This document shows, piece after piece, positions 1-9,260 of a DNA stretch of 64,000 nt (positions are counted from its first letter, which is position 1; each line of letters starts with the position of its first letter). The notes beneath the pieces were generated by a model that was not told the origin of the DNA, did not search any database, and worked only from the letters and a program-made list of their open reading frames with translations. The DNA comes from Microbulbifer sp. YPW1 (lineage in GTDB: Bacteria; Pseudomonadota; Gammaproteobacteria; Pseudomonadales; Cellvibrionaceae), in NCBI RefSeq assembly GCF_013367775.1, contig NZ_CP055157.1, forward strand, positions 806,001 to 870,000, read 5' to 3'. The translations under genes and the position numbers were made by a program.

Positions 1-930
1 CTCGGAAGTCATCACCACCCGCTTGATGGTGCCGTCTTCGTTGTAGTGCAGGTCGTCGATACACACAGAGCGGCGGAAGCTGCCGCCCTTCTCGGTGCCG
101 CCATTGTGATAAATAAAGAATGAACGGTCTTTGTAATCGATGATGGACTGGTGGTTGGTGTTCGAGTTACCCGCCAGCTCGTTGAGAATCCCCTTGTATT
201 CCCAGGGGCCCTCGATGGACTTGCTCATGGCGTAGCCGATTTTCTCCGGGAAACCCATGGCATAGGTCAGGTAGTAGTAATTCCCGTGCTTGTGCGCGTA
301 CAGGGCTTCCGTGAAATTCGGCAGGTCCAGACTGTGAATCGGGCCATCCAGCTCGATCATGTTGTCTTTCAGTTTGGCCCAGCGCGGTTTGGTGTTGCCC
401 CAGAAGAGATACGCCTGACCGTCGTCATCGATAAAGGCGGCCGGATCCAGGTCATCCCAGTCGATTTCGGTATCCGTGGTCATGTCGTTGCTGATCAGTG
501 CCTTGCCCAGGGCATCCTTGAACGGGCCAGTGGGGCTGTCGGATACGGCAACGCCAATGGCAAAACCGGGCTTGGTCTCATCGTGGCGCACTGTGGTGTA
601 GAAATAGAACTTGCCGTCCTTCTCCACCACATGGGTGGCCCAGGCGTCGCCCCTGGCCCATTTGAAATCTTTTACCGCCAGCGGCGAGCCTTCGTTTTTC
701 CAATTGACCATATCTGTGGAGGAAAACACCAGCCACTTGTGCATTTCGTAGAAGCCCTTGTTGTCCTTGGCTTCATCATGGCCGGTGTACAGGTAGACGG
801 TATCGTCGTACACCATGGCCGCAGGATCCGCAGTGAGCACTTCGGTAATGGCCGGGTTGGCAGCGTGACTGGTGGCAGCAGTGGCTGCCATTCCCACAGC
901 GGCAATCGCAGTCAAAATTTTATTCTTCAT
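1..930 (-). CDS. GH43 glycoside hydrolase, secreted (3' end outside window)
   Basis: Predicted exported glycosidase acting on arabinofuranose or xylose linkages of plant polysaccharides. It begins at an ATG at 930 followed by a Sec signal peptide of about 23 residues ending in SHA. The GH43 five-bladed propeller starts directly afterwards. The expected catalytic triad is visible: Asp35 (TADP), Asp162 (DLDP) and Glu208 (FTEA). The frame stays open for 310 codons to the left edge, so the C-terminus, which in this family often carries a CBM6 or beta-sandwich domain, is not seen. The motif style around Asp35 and the long first blade resemble subfamily 29-type arabinofuranosidase/xylosidases; that subfamily call is tentative. 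It lies 54 bp downstream of the next GH43 gene on the same strand, so the two are probably co-transcribed. Confidence 0.85.
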   Translation of the reverse strand, partial: MKNKILTAIAAVGMAATAATSHAANPAITEVLTADPAAMVYDDTVYLYTGHDEAKDNKGFYEMHKWLVFSSTDMVNWKNEGSPLAVKDFKWARGDAWATHVVEKDGKFYFYTTVRHDETKPGFAIGVAVSDSPTGPFKDALGKALISNDMTTDTEIDWDDLDPAAFIDDDGQAYLFWGNTKPRWAKLKDNMIELDGPIHSLDLPNFTEALYAHKHGNYYYLTYAMGFPEKIGYAMSKSIEGPWEYKGILNELAGNSNTNHQSIIDYKDRSFFIYHNGGTEKGGSFRRSVCIDDLHYNEDGTIKRVVMTSE

Positions 931-984
931 ACTCTCACTCACTTCTTTGTAATCGGTTTTTATTCGTTATTCACGGGCCAGCCG

Positions 985-2025
985 TCAGTCACCGGCGTGC
1001 TGGCGAAAGTCCGGCATCCCGTTTTCATCCCAGTACAGCGGGCGCACGCGCGTGGCGCGGTTGCCATCAGACAAAGGATTGCCCTTGATTTCGCGATAGT
1101 CCCGGGCGTGGTAAATCAGCAGATCGGTCTCGCCATCTTCCGCCACGGTGAAGCTGTTGTGCCCCGGGCCGAAGCGCTTTGTTTCGGCATTGGTATGGAA
1201 CACAGGCTGCTGAGCCTTGTGCCAGCTCTGCGGATCCATCAGATCTGCGTCCGCGTCGGCCCACAACAATCCCATCGCATAGTTAGCATCGGTGGCGCTC
1301 GCTGAATAACTGATGAAGATGCGTCCGTTCCTTTTCAGCACCGCCGGCCCTTCATTGACCTTGTGGCCGCGCTTCTCCCACGCAAGGTCCGGCTGAGAAA
1401 GGGTGATTACCGGTAAACGGATCTCGGTGGGTGATTTCATTTCTGCCATCAGCAGCAGTGAGCCCAGATCGTCCTCGACATCGTACTGCGCCCAGGCCAG
1501 GTAGCGTTTGCCCTTGTGTGTAAAAGTGGTAGCGTCGAGGGAGAAACTGTCCACCGGGGTGACGATCCGGCCCAGCTCCTGCCATTCGCCCTGCAACGGG
1601 TTGTCCGCGCCATTGCGCAGCACATACATGCGGATATTCCAGGGGTTTTCCGCCTCACCGGCGGCAAAGTAGATATACCAGGCACCGTCGATACGGTGGA
1701 GTTCCGGGGCCCAGATGTGGGCGCTCATGGGACCGGAGGCATGCTTGCGCCACACTACTTCCGCGTCGGCCTGAGGGAGCCCGGCGATGGTGGCTGAACG
1801 GCGCAGCTCGATACGGTCATATTCCGGGACGGTAGCAATGAAGTAATAGAAACCGTCGTGGCGCAGCACCCAGGGATCCGCCCGTTGCGCCACCAATGGC
1901 GAGGAGTAAGCCCCGACTTCGTGGGTATCTGGAGTGGGTTGTGCTGTCGGCGCGGCTACTGCGCAGGCGGAGAGCCAGATGCAGGCACAGCCGAGCGCCC
2001 GGGAAAGCAGGCTTCGGAGTTTCAT
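985..2025 (-). CDS. GH43 exo-alpha-L-arabinofuranosidase-like lipoprotein (GH43_26 type)
   Basis: Predicted exo-acting 1,5-alpha-L-arabinofuranosidase, 346 residues. The start chosen is the ATG at 2025 because it opens a lipoprotein signal with lipobox LSAC (Cys21). The frame is open further upstream but that part only antisenses the neighbouring arabinanase. Catalytic candidates are Asp50 (RADP), Asp164 (SLDA) and Glu225 (NEGP). The VPEYDRIELRR segment and the WAPELH motif recall Streptomyces exo-1,5-arabinofuranosidases of subfamily 26. It has a clear paralogue in this window at 21435-22412 that lacks any signal peptide. The gene is divergent from the endo-arabinanase gene, with a shared 189 bp promoter region. 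Confidence 0.85.
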   Translation of the reverse strand: MKLRSLLSRALGCACIWLSACAVAAPTAQPTPDTHEVGAYSSPLVAQRADPWVLRHDGFYYFIATVPEYDRIELRRSATIAGLPQADAEVVWRKHASGPMSAHIWAPELHRIDGAWYIYFAAGEAENPWNIRMYVLRNGADNPLQGEWQELGRIVTPVDSFSLDATTFTHKGKRYLAWAQYDVEDDLGSLLLMAEMKSPTEIRLPVITLSQPDLAWEKRGHKVNEGPAVLKRNGRIFISYSASATDANYAMGLLWADADADLMDPQSWHKAQQPVFHTNAETKRFGPGHNSFTVAEDGETDLLIYHARDYREIKGNPLSDGNRATRVRPLYWDENGMPDFRQHAGD

Positions 2026-2091
2026 CGCTAATATCGTTATCGTTGTAATCTTGTTTTCATGCGCAGCTCCCGGGGTAATTTCCCGTGGCAG

Positions 2092-2121
2092 TTGCTGCGC
2101 TACGAACAATATTATTATACT
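2092..2121 (+). promoter_or_regulatory. Putative sigma70 promoter and GntR-type operator for the arabinanase gene
   Basis: TTGCTG at 2092-2097 and TATACT at 2116-2121 are separated by 18 bp and point toward the endo-arabinanase gene. The ATACTAC heptamer at 2117-2123 recurs in the symporter promoter at 19930-19936. Overlap with the -10 box would suit repression by the GntR protein encoded at 18787-19533. This is pattern-based; no binding data are available. Confidence 0.35.
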
Positions 2122-2214
2122 ACTAATGACTGAACAACCCCGCATCAACCCATTGGGTCCCGTCGGGGTTGGTCTGATGAGAGCAATACAACACTTATAA
2201 ATAGAGAAGCCGAT

Positions 2215-3279
2215 ATGTTCCGACTTCCCACTGCACCGAGGCCGGGCTTCCGCCCTATGGCCGCCGTTCTCGCCGCCTGCCTCGCCCTGCCCCTTGTCGC
2301 TTGTGCGGACAGCGATGCCAAGCCACAGCGCCAGATCGATGTACACGATCCGGTAATGGCCAAGGAGGGGGATACCTACTACCTGTTCAGTACTGGCCCC
2401 GGTATCACCATTTACAGTTCCCCGGACATGAAGCACTGGACCTATTCCGGTCGCGGCTTTGACGGCCAGCCGGACTGGGCCAAATCGGTGTCTCCCACCT
2501 TCAACGGTCACCTGTGGGCGCCGGACATCGTTGAGCACGATGGCCGTTTCTACCTTTACTACTCGGTTTCCGCGTTCGGCAAGAACACTTCGGCGATTGG
2601 CGTAACCGTATCCCCTACCCTGGACCCAAACGCTCCGGACTACGGCTGGGAGGATCAGGGCATTGTGGTGCGCTCCATTCCGCATCGGGATCACTGGAAT
2701 GCAATTGATCCGGCGGTGATTTTCGATAAGGACGGGACGCCGTGGATGAGTTTCGGTTCTTTCTGGGAAGGGCTGAAGCTGGTGAAGCTGGATCCGTCTC
2801 TGACCAGGCTGGCGGAGCCGCAGGAGTGGCACACCATCGCGCGCGGTGATCGCCAGAAATATCAGCCTGTGGATAAGGCGGGTTCGGAAGAACTGGAAGC
2901 GCCGTTTATTTTCGAAAAGAACGGTTACTACTACCTGTTCATCTCCCGCGGGCTCTGCTGCAAGGGCGATGAAAGTACTTATCGACTGGCGGTAGGTCGC
3001 TCCAAGTCTGTCACCGGCCCGTATCTCGATAAAGACGGTGTGGATATGGCCAATGGCGGGGGCACGCCGCTGATTTCAGGCAACAAGGCCTGGCCGGGGC
3101 TTGGTCATAACAGTGCTTATACCTTTGACGGTAAAGACTATCTGGTGCTGCACGCCTATGAGTCTGCAGACAATGGGCTTCAGAAGTTGAAGATCATGAA
3201 TATCGAGTGGGACAAGGATCTGTGGCCGGTGATTGATCCGGCTGAGCTGGATTCTTACCAAGGGTTCAAGGTTAAGTAA
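2215..3279 (+). CDS. GH43 endo-1,5-alpha-L-arabinanase, lipoprotein
   Basis: Predicted endo-arabinanase cutting the alpha-1,5 backbone of arabinan at the cell surface or in the periplasm; 354 residues. The N-terminus is a signal with lipobox LVAC (Cys30). A shorter start at Met15 would keep the same lipobox. The GH43 triad is in place: Asp45 (VHDP), Asp165 (AIDP) and Glu228 (ELEAPF). The WAPDI motif, SFWEGLK and the RGLCCKG segment are typical of bacterial arabinanases such as the Cellvibrio Arb43A type. It is the first gene of a plus-strand pair with the GH127 enzyme, 251 bp apart, and is divergent from the exo-arabinofuranosidase. No CBM is present. Confidence 0.9.
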   Translation: MFRLPTAPRPGFRPMAAVLAACLALPLVACADSDAKPQRQIDVHDPVMAKEGDTYYLFSTGPGITIYSSPDMKHWTYSGRGFDGQPDWAKSVSPTFNGHLWAPDIVEHDGRFYLYYSVSAFGKNTSAIGVTVSPTLDPNAPDYGWEDQGIVVRSIPHRDHWNAIDPAVIFDKDGTPWMSFGSFWEGLKLVKLDPSLTRLAEPQEWHTIARGDRQKYQPVDKAGSEELEAPFIFEKNGYYYLFISRGLCCKGDESTYRLAVGRSKSVTGPYLDKDGVDMANGGGTPLISGNKAWPGLGHNSAYTFDGKDYLVLHAYESADNGLQKLKIMNIEWDKDLWPVIDPAELDSYQGFKVK

Positions 3280-3530
3280 TTTACGCTGCGTCGGCGACGT
3301 CCCTGTCGCCAACGCTTTCAATAACTTCCACCCAGCACTCAGCCTTCACTTCGAATTCTTTTACTTCGTTAGCAGCATTATCTACGGAGAGCTGAAGCCC
3401 GAATCGAAGGTGCTGCTGACGGTCTCGCAAACAGTCCCCGGCAGTAGTACCGCCGCAGCAGGAGCTACAAAGCGCCCAATACCACGAACCCAGAATGTGG
3501 TACCGAATAATAAAAGCACCTGAGGTTGCG

Positions 3531-5987
3531 ATGAAAAAAATACTCCTAAGCCTAGCAATTGGCTCAGTCGCCATTGCTGGTTGCACAAAGCACCAGAAGC
3601 CCGCGGAAATGGCGAGCTTCCCGCTCGATCAAATCCGCTTGCTGGAAAGCCCGTTCAAACATGCTCAGGACACCAATATCCAGTACGTACTGGCCATGGA
3701 TCCGGATCGCCTGCTCGCGCCCTATTTAAAAGAAGCTGGCCTCGAACCCAAGGCGGATAACTACGGCAACTGGGAAAACACCGGGCTCGACGGACATATC
3801 GGTGGACACTACCTCACTGCCCTCAGCCTCGCCTGGGCTGCCACCGGCAACAAGGAAGTCAAACAACGCCTCGACTACATGCTCAACGAGCTAAAGCGCG
3901 CGCAGGACAAAAGCGGCGATGGCTATCTGAGCGGCGTGCCCGGCGGCAAGGCCATGTGGAATGAACTGGCCGAGGGCAATATCCGCTCGGACCTGTTCAC
4001 CCTCAACGACAAATGGGTCCCGCTCTACAATATCCACAAAGTCTATGCCGGCCTGCGCGATGCCTATGTCTATGCAGACAGTCAGCAGGCGCTGGATATG
4101 CTGGTCGCCCTGTCAGACTGGGGCGCACAAGTGATTGGCAACATGTCAGATACACAGGTGCAGCTGATCCTGAAAAGTGAGCACGGCGGCGTGAATGAAG
4201 TCTACGCAGATGTTGCCGAGATCACCGGCGATCAGAAATACCTCGACATCGCCAAGCGGCTCTCCCATCGGGAAATTCTCGAGCCGCTGGAACAGCATCA
4301 GGACAAACTGACCGGCCTGCACGCCAACACCCAGATCCCCAAGGTGATCGGCTACAAGCGCGTGGGCGATCTGGCGGGGGATGAACAGTGGCAGGACGCG
4401 GCGGAATATTTCTGGAATGAGGTAGTAGAGCATCGTACCGTCGCCATCGGCGGCAACAGCGTGCGCGAACACTTCCACCCCACCGATGACTTTGCACCCA
4501 TGGTCGAGGATGTAGAAGGGCCGGAGACCTGCAATACCTACAACATGCTGAAACTCACCCGGATGTTGTACTTGAGCGAGCCGGAAACCCGCTATATCCG
4601 CTATTACGAGCGGGCGCTCTACAACCATATTCTTTCGTCTCAGAACCCGGACAACGGCGGCCTGGTGTACTTCACCCCGATGCGTCCCAACCACTACCGC
4701 ATGTACTCGCAGCCAGAAGAAGCCATGTGGTGCTGTGTGGGCTCGGGGATCGAAAACCACAGTAAGTACGGCGAGATGATTTACGCCCACCGCGGCGACG
4801 AGCTGTTTGTGAACCTGTTTATCCCCTCCACCCTGGACTGGGAAGCGAAAGGCATCCAGATCAAGCAGGAAAATCATATTCCGGATACCGAGAGCACCGC
4901 GCTGACGATCAGCGGCAGCGGTCAGTTCCAACTGAAACTGCGCTACCCCGCATGGGTCAGCGATGGCGCCCTCAGTCTTGCTATCAACGGCAAAAATATC
5001 GCCGTCGCGGAAAAGCCCGGCAGTTACATCACCATCGAGCGCAATTGGAAAAACGGCGACCGCATAGAGGTCAACCTGCCCATGCATCCGGAGGCGGAAC
5101 AGCTGCCGGACAAATCGGATTTTTACGCCCTCACCTACGGGCCGGTGGTACTGGCGGCCAAGACGCATCCGTTTGCGGAGGAAAAGCTGAACTTCCTCGC
5201 TGACGACAGTCGTATGGGGCATATCGCCCAGGGCCCCATGTGTCCCCAGGAGTTGACGCCGATGTTTGTCAGCGAGGATCGGGACTTTGTCAGCGGCCTG
5301 AAACGCCTGCCCGGAGAGGAACTGCGCTTCGCGGCGCCGGATAGTCTGCAGAGCGCCGATATCAAGACCCTGAAAGTGGATACCGCGGCCACGGGGTTGC
5401 CCGCACTGAACCCCAAGGCCGGCAGCGAGCTGGTGTTGATTCCATTCTTCCGCGTCCACGAATCGCGCTACAGCATTTACTGGCCCTACAGTACACCGCA
5501 AGGCCTGGCGGCCAAGCAACAGCAGCGGGAAGCCGAGGATCGTGCACGGCTGGCACTGGCCCGTCAGACCATCGACAAGGTGGCTCCCGGGGAGCAGCAG
5601 CCGGAAGCGGACCACTTCTTTGCCGGCGCAGGCACCGAGGCGGGGGTTCACCGCGGTCGTCACTGGCGCCACGCCAGCGACTGGTTCAGCTATCAGCTGA
5701 AGGACCCGGAGCAGGAAGCGAAAACCCTGCGCATCACCTACTTCGGCCTGGATAACGGGCGCAGTTTCCGCATCCTCGCCAACGAAGTCGAACTGGCCCA
5801 GGTCATGCTGGACGGCAGCCGCGGTGATCAATTCTTCAGTGTGGATTATCCGATTCCCGCCAGCGTGCAGCAAAAAGCGGCACACGGCGTGATCGAACTG
5901 CGTTTTGAAGCGGCGGAAAACTCCGTGGCCGGAGGCATCTACGGCGTGCGCCTGCTGCGCGACGACAGCGGTACAGGCGAAGGCTGA
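3531..5987 (+). CDS. GH127 beta-L-arabinofuranosidase-like lipoprotein (DUF1680 family)
   Basis: Predicted retaining beta-L-arabinofuranosidase with a cysteine nucleophile and a zinc site; 818 residues. The start at 3531 has GAGG 6 bp upstream and opens a lipoprotein signal (IAGC, Cys18). The family hallmarks are visible: the ETCNTYN motif with Glu332 and Cys334, and the WCCVGSG motif with Cys401 and Cys402. These correspond in type to the Zn-binding Glu/Cys residues and the nucleophile of Bifidobacterium HypBA1. Glu313 is a candidate acid/base. An alpha/alpha-barrel precedes C-terminal beta domains. In an arabinan locus the substrate could be beta-linked arabinose caps on pectic side chains or glycoproteins; GH127 also includes enzymes for other rare sugars, so specificity is inferred. 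Confidence 0.88.
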   Translation: MKKILLSLAIGSVAIAGCTKHQKPAEMASFPLDQIRLLESPFKHAQDTNIQYVLAMDPDRLLAPYLKEAGLEPKADNYGNWENTGLDGHIGGHYLTALSLAWAATGNKEVKQRLDYMLNELKRAQDKSGDGYLSGVPGGKAMWNELAEGNIRSDLFTLNDKWVPLYNIHKVYAGLRDAYVYADSQQALDMLVALSDWGAQVIGNMSDTQVQLILKSEHGGVNEVYADVAEITGDQKYLDIAKRLSHREILEPLEQHQDKLTGLHANTQIPKVIGYKRVGDLAGDEQWQDAAEYFWNEVVEHRTVAIGGNSVREHFHPTDDFAPMVEDVEGPETCNTYNMLKLTRMLYLSEPETRYIRYYERALYNHILSSQNPDNGGLVYFTPMRPNHYRMYSQPEEAMWCCVGSGIENHSKYGEMIYAHRGDELFVNLFIPSTLDWEAKGIQIKQENHIPDTESTALTISGSGQFQLKLRYPAWVSDGALSLAINGKNIAVAEKPGSYITIERNWKNGDRIEVNLPMHPEAEQLPDKSDFYALTYGPVVLAAKTHPFAEEKLNFLADDSRMGHIAQGPMCPQELTPMFVSEDRDFVSGLKRLPGEELRFAAPDSLQSADIKTLKVDTAATGLPALNPKAGSELVLIPFFRVHESRYSIYWPYSTPQGLAAKQQQREAEDRARLALARQTIDKVAPGEQQPEADHFFAGAGTEAGVHRGRHWRHASDWFSYQLKDPEQEAKTLRITYFGLDNGRSFRILANEVELAQVMLDGSRGDQFFSVDYPIPASVQQKAAHGVIELRFEAAENSVAGGIYGVRLLRDDSGTGEG

Positions 5988-6027
5988 CTACCCCAAACCG
6001 GCATACATCAACAAGAACACCCTTATT

Positions 6028-6065
6028 GCCCGGCGCGAACCTCGTTCGCCGCCGGGCTTTTTTTT
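6028..6065 (+). terminator. Rho-independent terminator after GH127 gene
   Basis: GC-rich hairpin GCCCGGCG...CGCCGGGC with a smaller CGAAC/GTTCG inner stem, followed by a run of eight or more T residues. It lies 40 bp after the GH127 stop codon. Confidence 0.85.
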
Positions 6066-6105
6066 GGCACTTGTTTCGCATACTGTCGGGGCGGCCAAAA
6101 GACAT

Positions 6106-6145
6106 AAAAAATCCCCGCGCGACCAGGCCGGGCGGGGATTTTTTT
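6106..6145. terminator. Bidirectional terminator between GH127 and lactonase genes
   Basis: Stem AATCCCCGC / GCGGGGATT flanked by A and T runs on both sides. It can therefore stop transcription from either strand between these convergent genes, and is best placed for the leftward lactonase transcript. Confidence 0.8.
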
Positions 6146-6198
6146 AATATGGAGCCTTTCAACTACAGGCAACTACAGCCAGCTATTGCCAATTACTT

Positions 6199-7113
6199 TC
6201 AGGCCGTCTCTGCGATCTTGTCCAGCAGCTGGGTGGTACTGAAGCGGAAGCCCATTATGCCCTTGAACGGGGTCTGGAATACGAACAGGTTACCCGCCTG
6301 CCACTCCCGATCCAGGGTCCACTCATTTAGGGATTCCTTGGCGGTGGTAACAAACATCATATCCATATTCGGGCCGCCGAAAGTCACGCAAGTGGGCTGG
6401 CTGACAGGCACCGGCACCGCACCGGCGAGTTTGCCATCCGGTGCGTAACGCTGAACCCGGGCGCCGCGCCACTGCGCGGACCACAAGTAGCCGTCGGCAT
6501 CGACGGTGGCACCGTCCGGGTAGATACCGAACATGGTACGGGCGAAGAGTTCACGTTCACCGATATCTCCGCGGCGCGCGTCGAATTTATAGCGGTAGAT
6601 ACTGCGGCGGGGGGAGTCGGCAAAGTAGAAGTGACTGGAGTTCACATCCCAGCAGCAACCATTGGAGATGAACACATCCTTCTGCTGCTCACTGACCACG
6701 CCGTTGGGTTCCAGGCAGTAGAGAATACCGGCGGCGTCCTCGCGGCCGTCTTCCGCCATAGTGCCCGCCCAGAAGCGGCCCTGGCGATCGATCTTGCCAT
6801 CGTTAAAACGCAGGCCTGAGCCTTTCTCCAGCAGGGTTTTCTGCCACAGGACCTTACCGCGTCGGTAATCAAACAGCGCAAAGCCGGTTTCAAACGCGGC
6901 CACAATACAATCGTCGCGATCGGTAAAGCCAAATGCGCACAGTCGCTCAGGCGTGTCGAACACTTCCAGCTCGCGCCCCGGCCAGGTAAGCCGGTAGAGT
7001 TTGCACTCGTGGATATCGGTCCACCAGACACTCTGGTCTTTGTGGTTCCACAACACCCCCTCGCCAAGGGTATTGCCCACTTCGATCGCATCTATGCGCT
7101 GTACTTCAAGCAT
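6199..7113 (-). CDS. SMP-30/gluconolactonase family L-arabinolactonase
   Basis: Predicted L-arabinono-1,4-lactonase, hydrolysing the lactone made by arabinose 1-dehydrogenase to L-arabonate; 304 residues, cytoplasmic, no signal peptide. The six-bladed SMP-30 propeller shows its metal-binding signatures: Glu18 (LGEG), Asn104-Asp105 (RFNDGK), the SNG segment and the later YPDGATVD Asp. It lies 95 bp downstream of the last ABC permease gene in the same direction, so it is likely the distal gene of the transporter operon. Specificity for arabinolactone rather than glucono- or xylonolactone is inferred from the surrounding pathway. Confidence 0.85.
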   Translation of the reverse strand: MLEVQRIDAIEVGNTLGEGVLWNHKDQSVWWTDIHECKLYRLTWPGRELEVFDTPERLCAFGFTDRDDCIVAAFETGFALFDYRRGKVLWQKTLLEKGSGLRFNDGKIDRQGRFWAGTMAEDGREDAAGILYCLEPNGVVSEQQKDVFISNGCCWDVNSSHFYFADSPRRSIYRYKFDARRGDIGERELFARTMFGIYPDGATVDADGYLWSAQWRGARVQRYAPDGKLAGAVPVPVSQPTCVTFGGPNMDMMFVTTAKESLNEWTLDREWQAGNLFVFQTPFKGIMGFRFSTTQLLDKIAETA

Positions 7114-7208
7114 CAGTGTCCTCTCTTACTCTGTGCGCGCTCGGTTTTATTCTAGTCTCAACGTCAGTTGGAGGCTCTTGATTCAAATCAGGCGGTCAAA
7201 CTCTGCCG

Positions 7209-8186
7209 CTAGTGGCCCGCGACACGGGCCTGGCGCCGGGTCAGCAATCGCTGCATACCGATAAACACAAACAGCAGTAGGCCGATCACGATTTTGGTCC
7301 ACCAGCTGTTGAGGGTGCCATCAAATGAGATGTAGGTCTGGATAACGCCCATGATCAGCACACCAATGAGGGTGCCCACCACATAGCCAGAACCGCCAGT
7401 CAACAGGGTACCACCGATCACCACGGCTGCAATGGCATCCAGTTCCATCCCCACCGCTGCCAGAGAATATCCTGAGAATGTATAGAAGGAGTAGACGATT
7501 CCACCAAGCGCAGACAGGAAACCACTGATCGCGTAAATACTGATGGTGGTGCGGGCTACGGGAACCCCCATCAGCTGCGCGGACTGGGCACTGCCACCGA
7601 GGGCATAGATAAAACCACCGAGACGACTGAAATGTGCCAGCAGGATTGCACCGATCAGTACCGCGAACAGAATCAGTGTGGAAGCCCCTACCCAGGCACC
7701 ACCGGGCAGCAGCATGCCGAAATCAGCCACCGCATCGTAGAAAGGGTGATCGATGGGGATCGACTCCTCACTCAGCGTGGTGGCCAGACCGCGGGCGAGG
7801 AACATGCCCGCAAGGGTGACGATAAACGGCTGCAGCTTGTAAAAATGAATCAGTGCGCCCATGGAGGCACCAAACAGGCCGCCGCCGATCAGCACCAGCG
7901 GGAACACGATCAGCGGGTGCATCTGCATCTCACCGATCAGCAAACCACAGACCACGCCGGTCAGCGCAATCACAGCGCCTACGGAAAGATCGATACCACC
8001 GGAAATGATCACAAAGGTCATGCCAATTGCAGTAATCACCAGGAAGGCATTATCGGAGAACAGATTGGCCACCACACGGGTGCTGCCAAAGCCGTCAAAC
8101 TGCAATGCGCCTACCAGGAATAGCAGCACAAACAGCGCGCTCGTCACATACAGGGAGGTGAACCGGGAATTTGCCAAGGAATGCAT
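7209..8186 (-). CDS. Sugar ABC transporter permease, YjfF/AraZ type
   Basis: Inner-membrane permease of a carbohydrate-uptake family 2 (CUT2) ABC importer, 325 residues with about nine hydrophobic segments and the BPD_transp_2 signature GGIDLSVG in the middle of the first half. The ATG at 8186 overlaps the stop of the upstream permease (TGATG), implying translational coupling; a GTG one codon earlier is the alternative. The sequence resembles E. coli YjfF, the second permease of the galactofuranose importer, and the AraZ permease of Shewanella arabinose loci. With its partner it probably forms a heterodimeric channel for arabinose. Confidence 0.88.
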   Translation of the reverse strand: MHSLANSRFTSLYVTSALFVLLFLVGALQFDGFGSTRVVANLFSDNAFLVITAIGMTFVIISGGIDLSVGAVIALTGVVCGLLIGEMQMHPLIVFPLVLIGGGLFGASMGALIHFYKLQPFIVTLAGMFLARGLATTLSEESIPIDHPFYDAVADFGMLLPGGAWVGASTLILFAVLIGAILLAHFSRLGGFIYALGGSAQSAQLMGVPVARTTISIYAISGFLSALGGIVYSFYTFSGYSLAAVGMELDAIAAVVIGGTLLTGGSGYVVGTLIGVLIMGVIQTYISFDGTLNSWWTKIVIGLLLFVFIGMQRLLTRRQARVAGH

Positions 8187-9259
8187 CACGCCTGCGCTCC
8201 TTCATTGTCTTTCTTGTTGAACGCTGCAAACAGGGCAGACATCTGCTTCTGGAACAGTGGGGATTGCAACAACAGCACAAAGATCACCACCACCGCTTTG
8301 ATCAGCAGGTTAAATTTCGCCGGCAGACCACTCATGATGATGGTGGTGCTCAGGCACTGGATTACCAGCACACCGATGATCGACAACAGAATGGAGAAAC
8401 GCCCACCCATCAACGAGGCACCGCCGATGACCACCGCCAGAATGGCATCCAGCTCCAGCCACAGACCGGCGTTGTTGGCATCGGCACCCTGGATATCCGC
8501 CGCGGCGATCATGCCCGCCAGTGCCGCGCAAACGCCAGCAATGCAGTACACCATCATTTTCACCGCACGCTGGTTGATCCCCAGGTAATAGCTGGCACCC
8601 GCGTTACAGCCGACACTTTCCACAAACAGGCCCAGCGCGGTTTTGCGCATCAGCAGCTGCACAACCGCAAACATGATCAGCACAAGCACGATGGGGAACG
8701 GCAGGCCGAGGAAAGAACCGGTACCGAGAAACGCGAACGCATCGTTCTGGAAGGTAACGATCTGTCCGGAGTTGATCAGCTGCGCGATTCCGCGGCCCGC
8801 CACCATCAGGATCAGCGTCGCCACAATCGGCTGAATGCCCATGTAGCTTACCAGCCCGCCGTTGACCGCCCCGGCCACCAGACCGGCAGCGAGGCCCGCG
8901 GCGATCAGCAGGAAAATGTTATCCACACCGCCCACGATCAGGTTGGCGCAGACCGCACCGGCGATGGCCATGGTGGCCCCCACGGACAGGTCGATACCGC
9001 CGGTGGCAATCACCAGGGTCATGCCGATGGCCAGCAATGCCACCGGGGCGCTGCGGTTCAGCACGTCAATCAGGCTGCCGTAAAGACGGCCGTCCTGGAT
9101 TTCGATATGGAAAAACTCCGGGGCCATGACCAGATTGATCGCCAGCAGGCTGAACAAGCCCAGCAGCGGCCAAAGGTAACGCCCGGAAATCTGGGGGAAT
9201 TTTTTCGCTTTTTCTGCCGGGACAGGCTGCCCTACCGCAGCGGATTGAAGATTACTCAC
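8186..9259 (-). CDS. Sugar ABC transporter permease, YtfT/AraW type
   Basis: First permease of the CUT2 importer, 357 residues. A GTG start at 9259 is chosen because GGAGG stands 6 bp upstream and the gene begins one base after the ATPase stop codon; an ATG 15 bp further upstream would overlap the ATPase gene. The N-terminal 30 residues are hydrophilic, followed by about nine membrane segments and the GGIDLSVGA loop that contacts the ATPase. It overlaps the second permease gene by one base. Closest family resemblance is to YtfT. Confidence 0.88.
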   Translation of the reverse strand: MSNLQSAAVGQPVPAEKAKKFPQISGRYLWPLLGLFSLLAINLVMAPEFFHIEIQDGRLYGSLIDVLNRSAPVALLAIGMTLVIATGGIDLSVGATMAIAGAVCANLIVGGVDNIFLLIAAGLAAGLVAGAVNGGLVSYMGIQPIVATLILMVAGRGIAQLINSGQIVTFQNDAFAFLGTGSFLGLPFPIVLVLIMFAVVQLLMRKTALGLFVESVGCNAGASYYLGINQRAVKMMVYCIAGVCAALAGMIAAADIQGADANNAGLWLELDAILAVVIGGASLMGGRFSILLSIIGVLVIQCLSTTIIMSGLPAKFNLLIKAVVVIFVLLLQSPLFQKQMSALFAAFNKKDNEGAQA

Positions 9260-9260
9260 G

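Noticed and set aside
151..1305. Long plus-strand frame opposite the two GH43 genes
   Set aside because: Antisense to GH43 sequences with clear catalytic residues; GC-rich codon structure creates such open frames. No ribosome site or family features.
2026..2832. N-terminal extension of the 985-2025 GH43
   Set aside because: It would run antisense through the arabinanase gene and hide a good lipoprotein signal that begins at 2025.
4146..5885. 579-codon minus-strand frame inside the GH127 gene
   Set aside because: Pure antisense of a gene with recognised Zn and nucleophile motifs.
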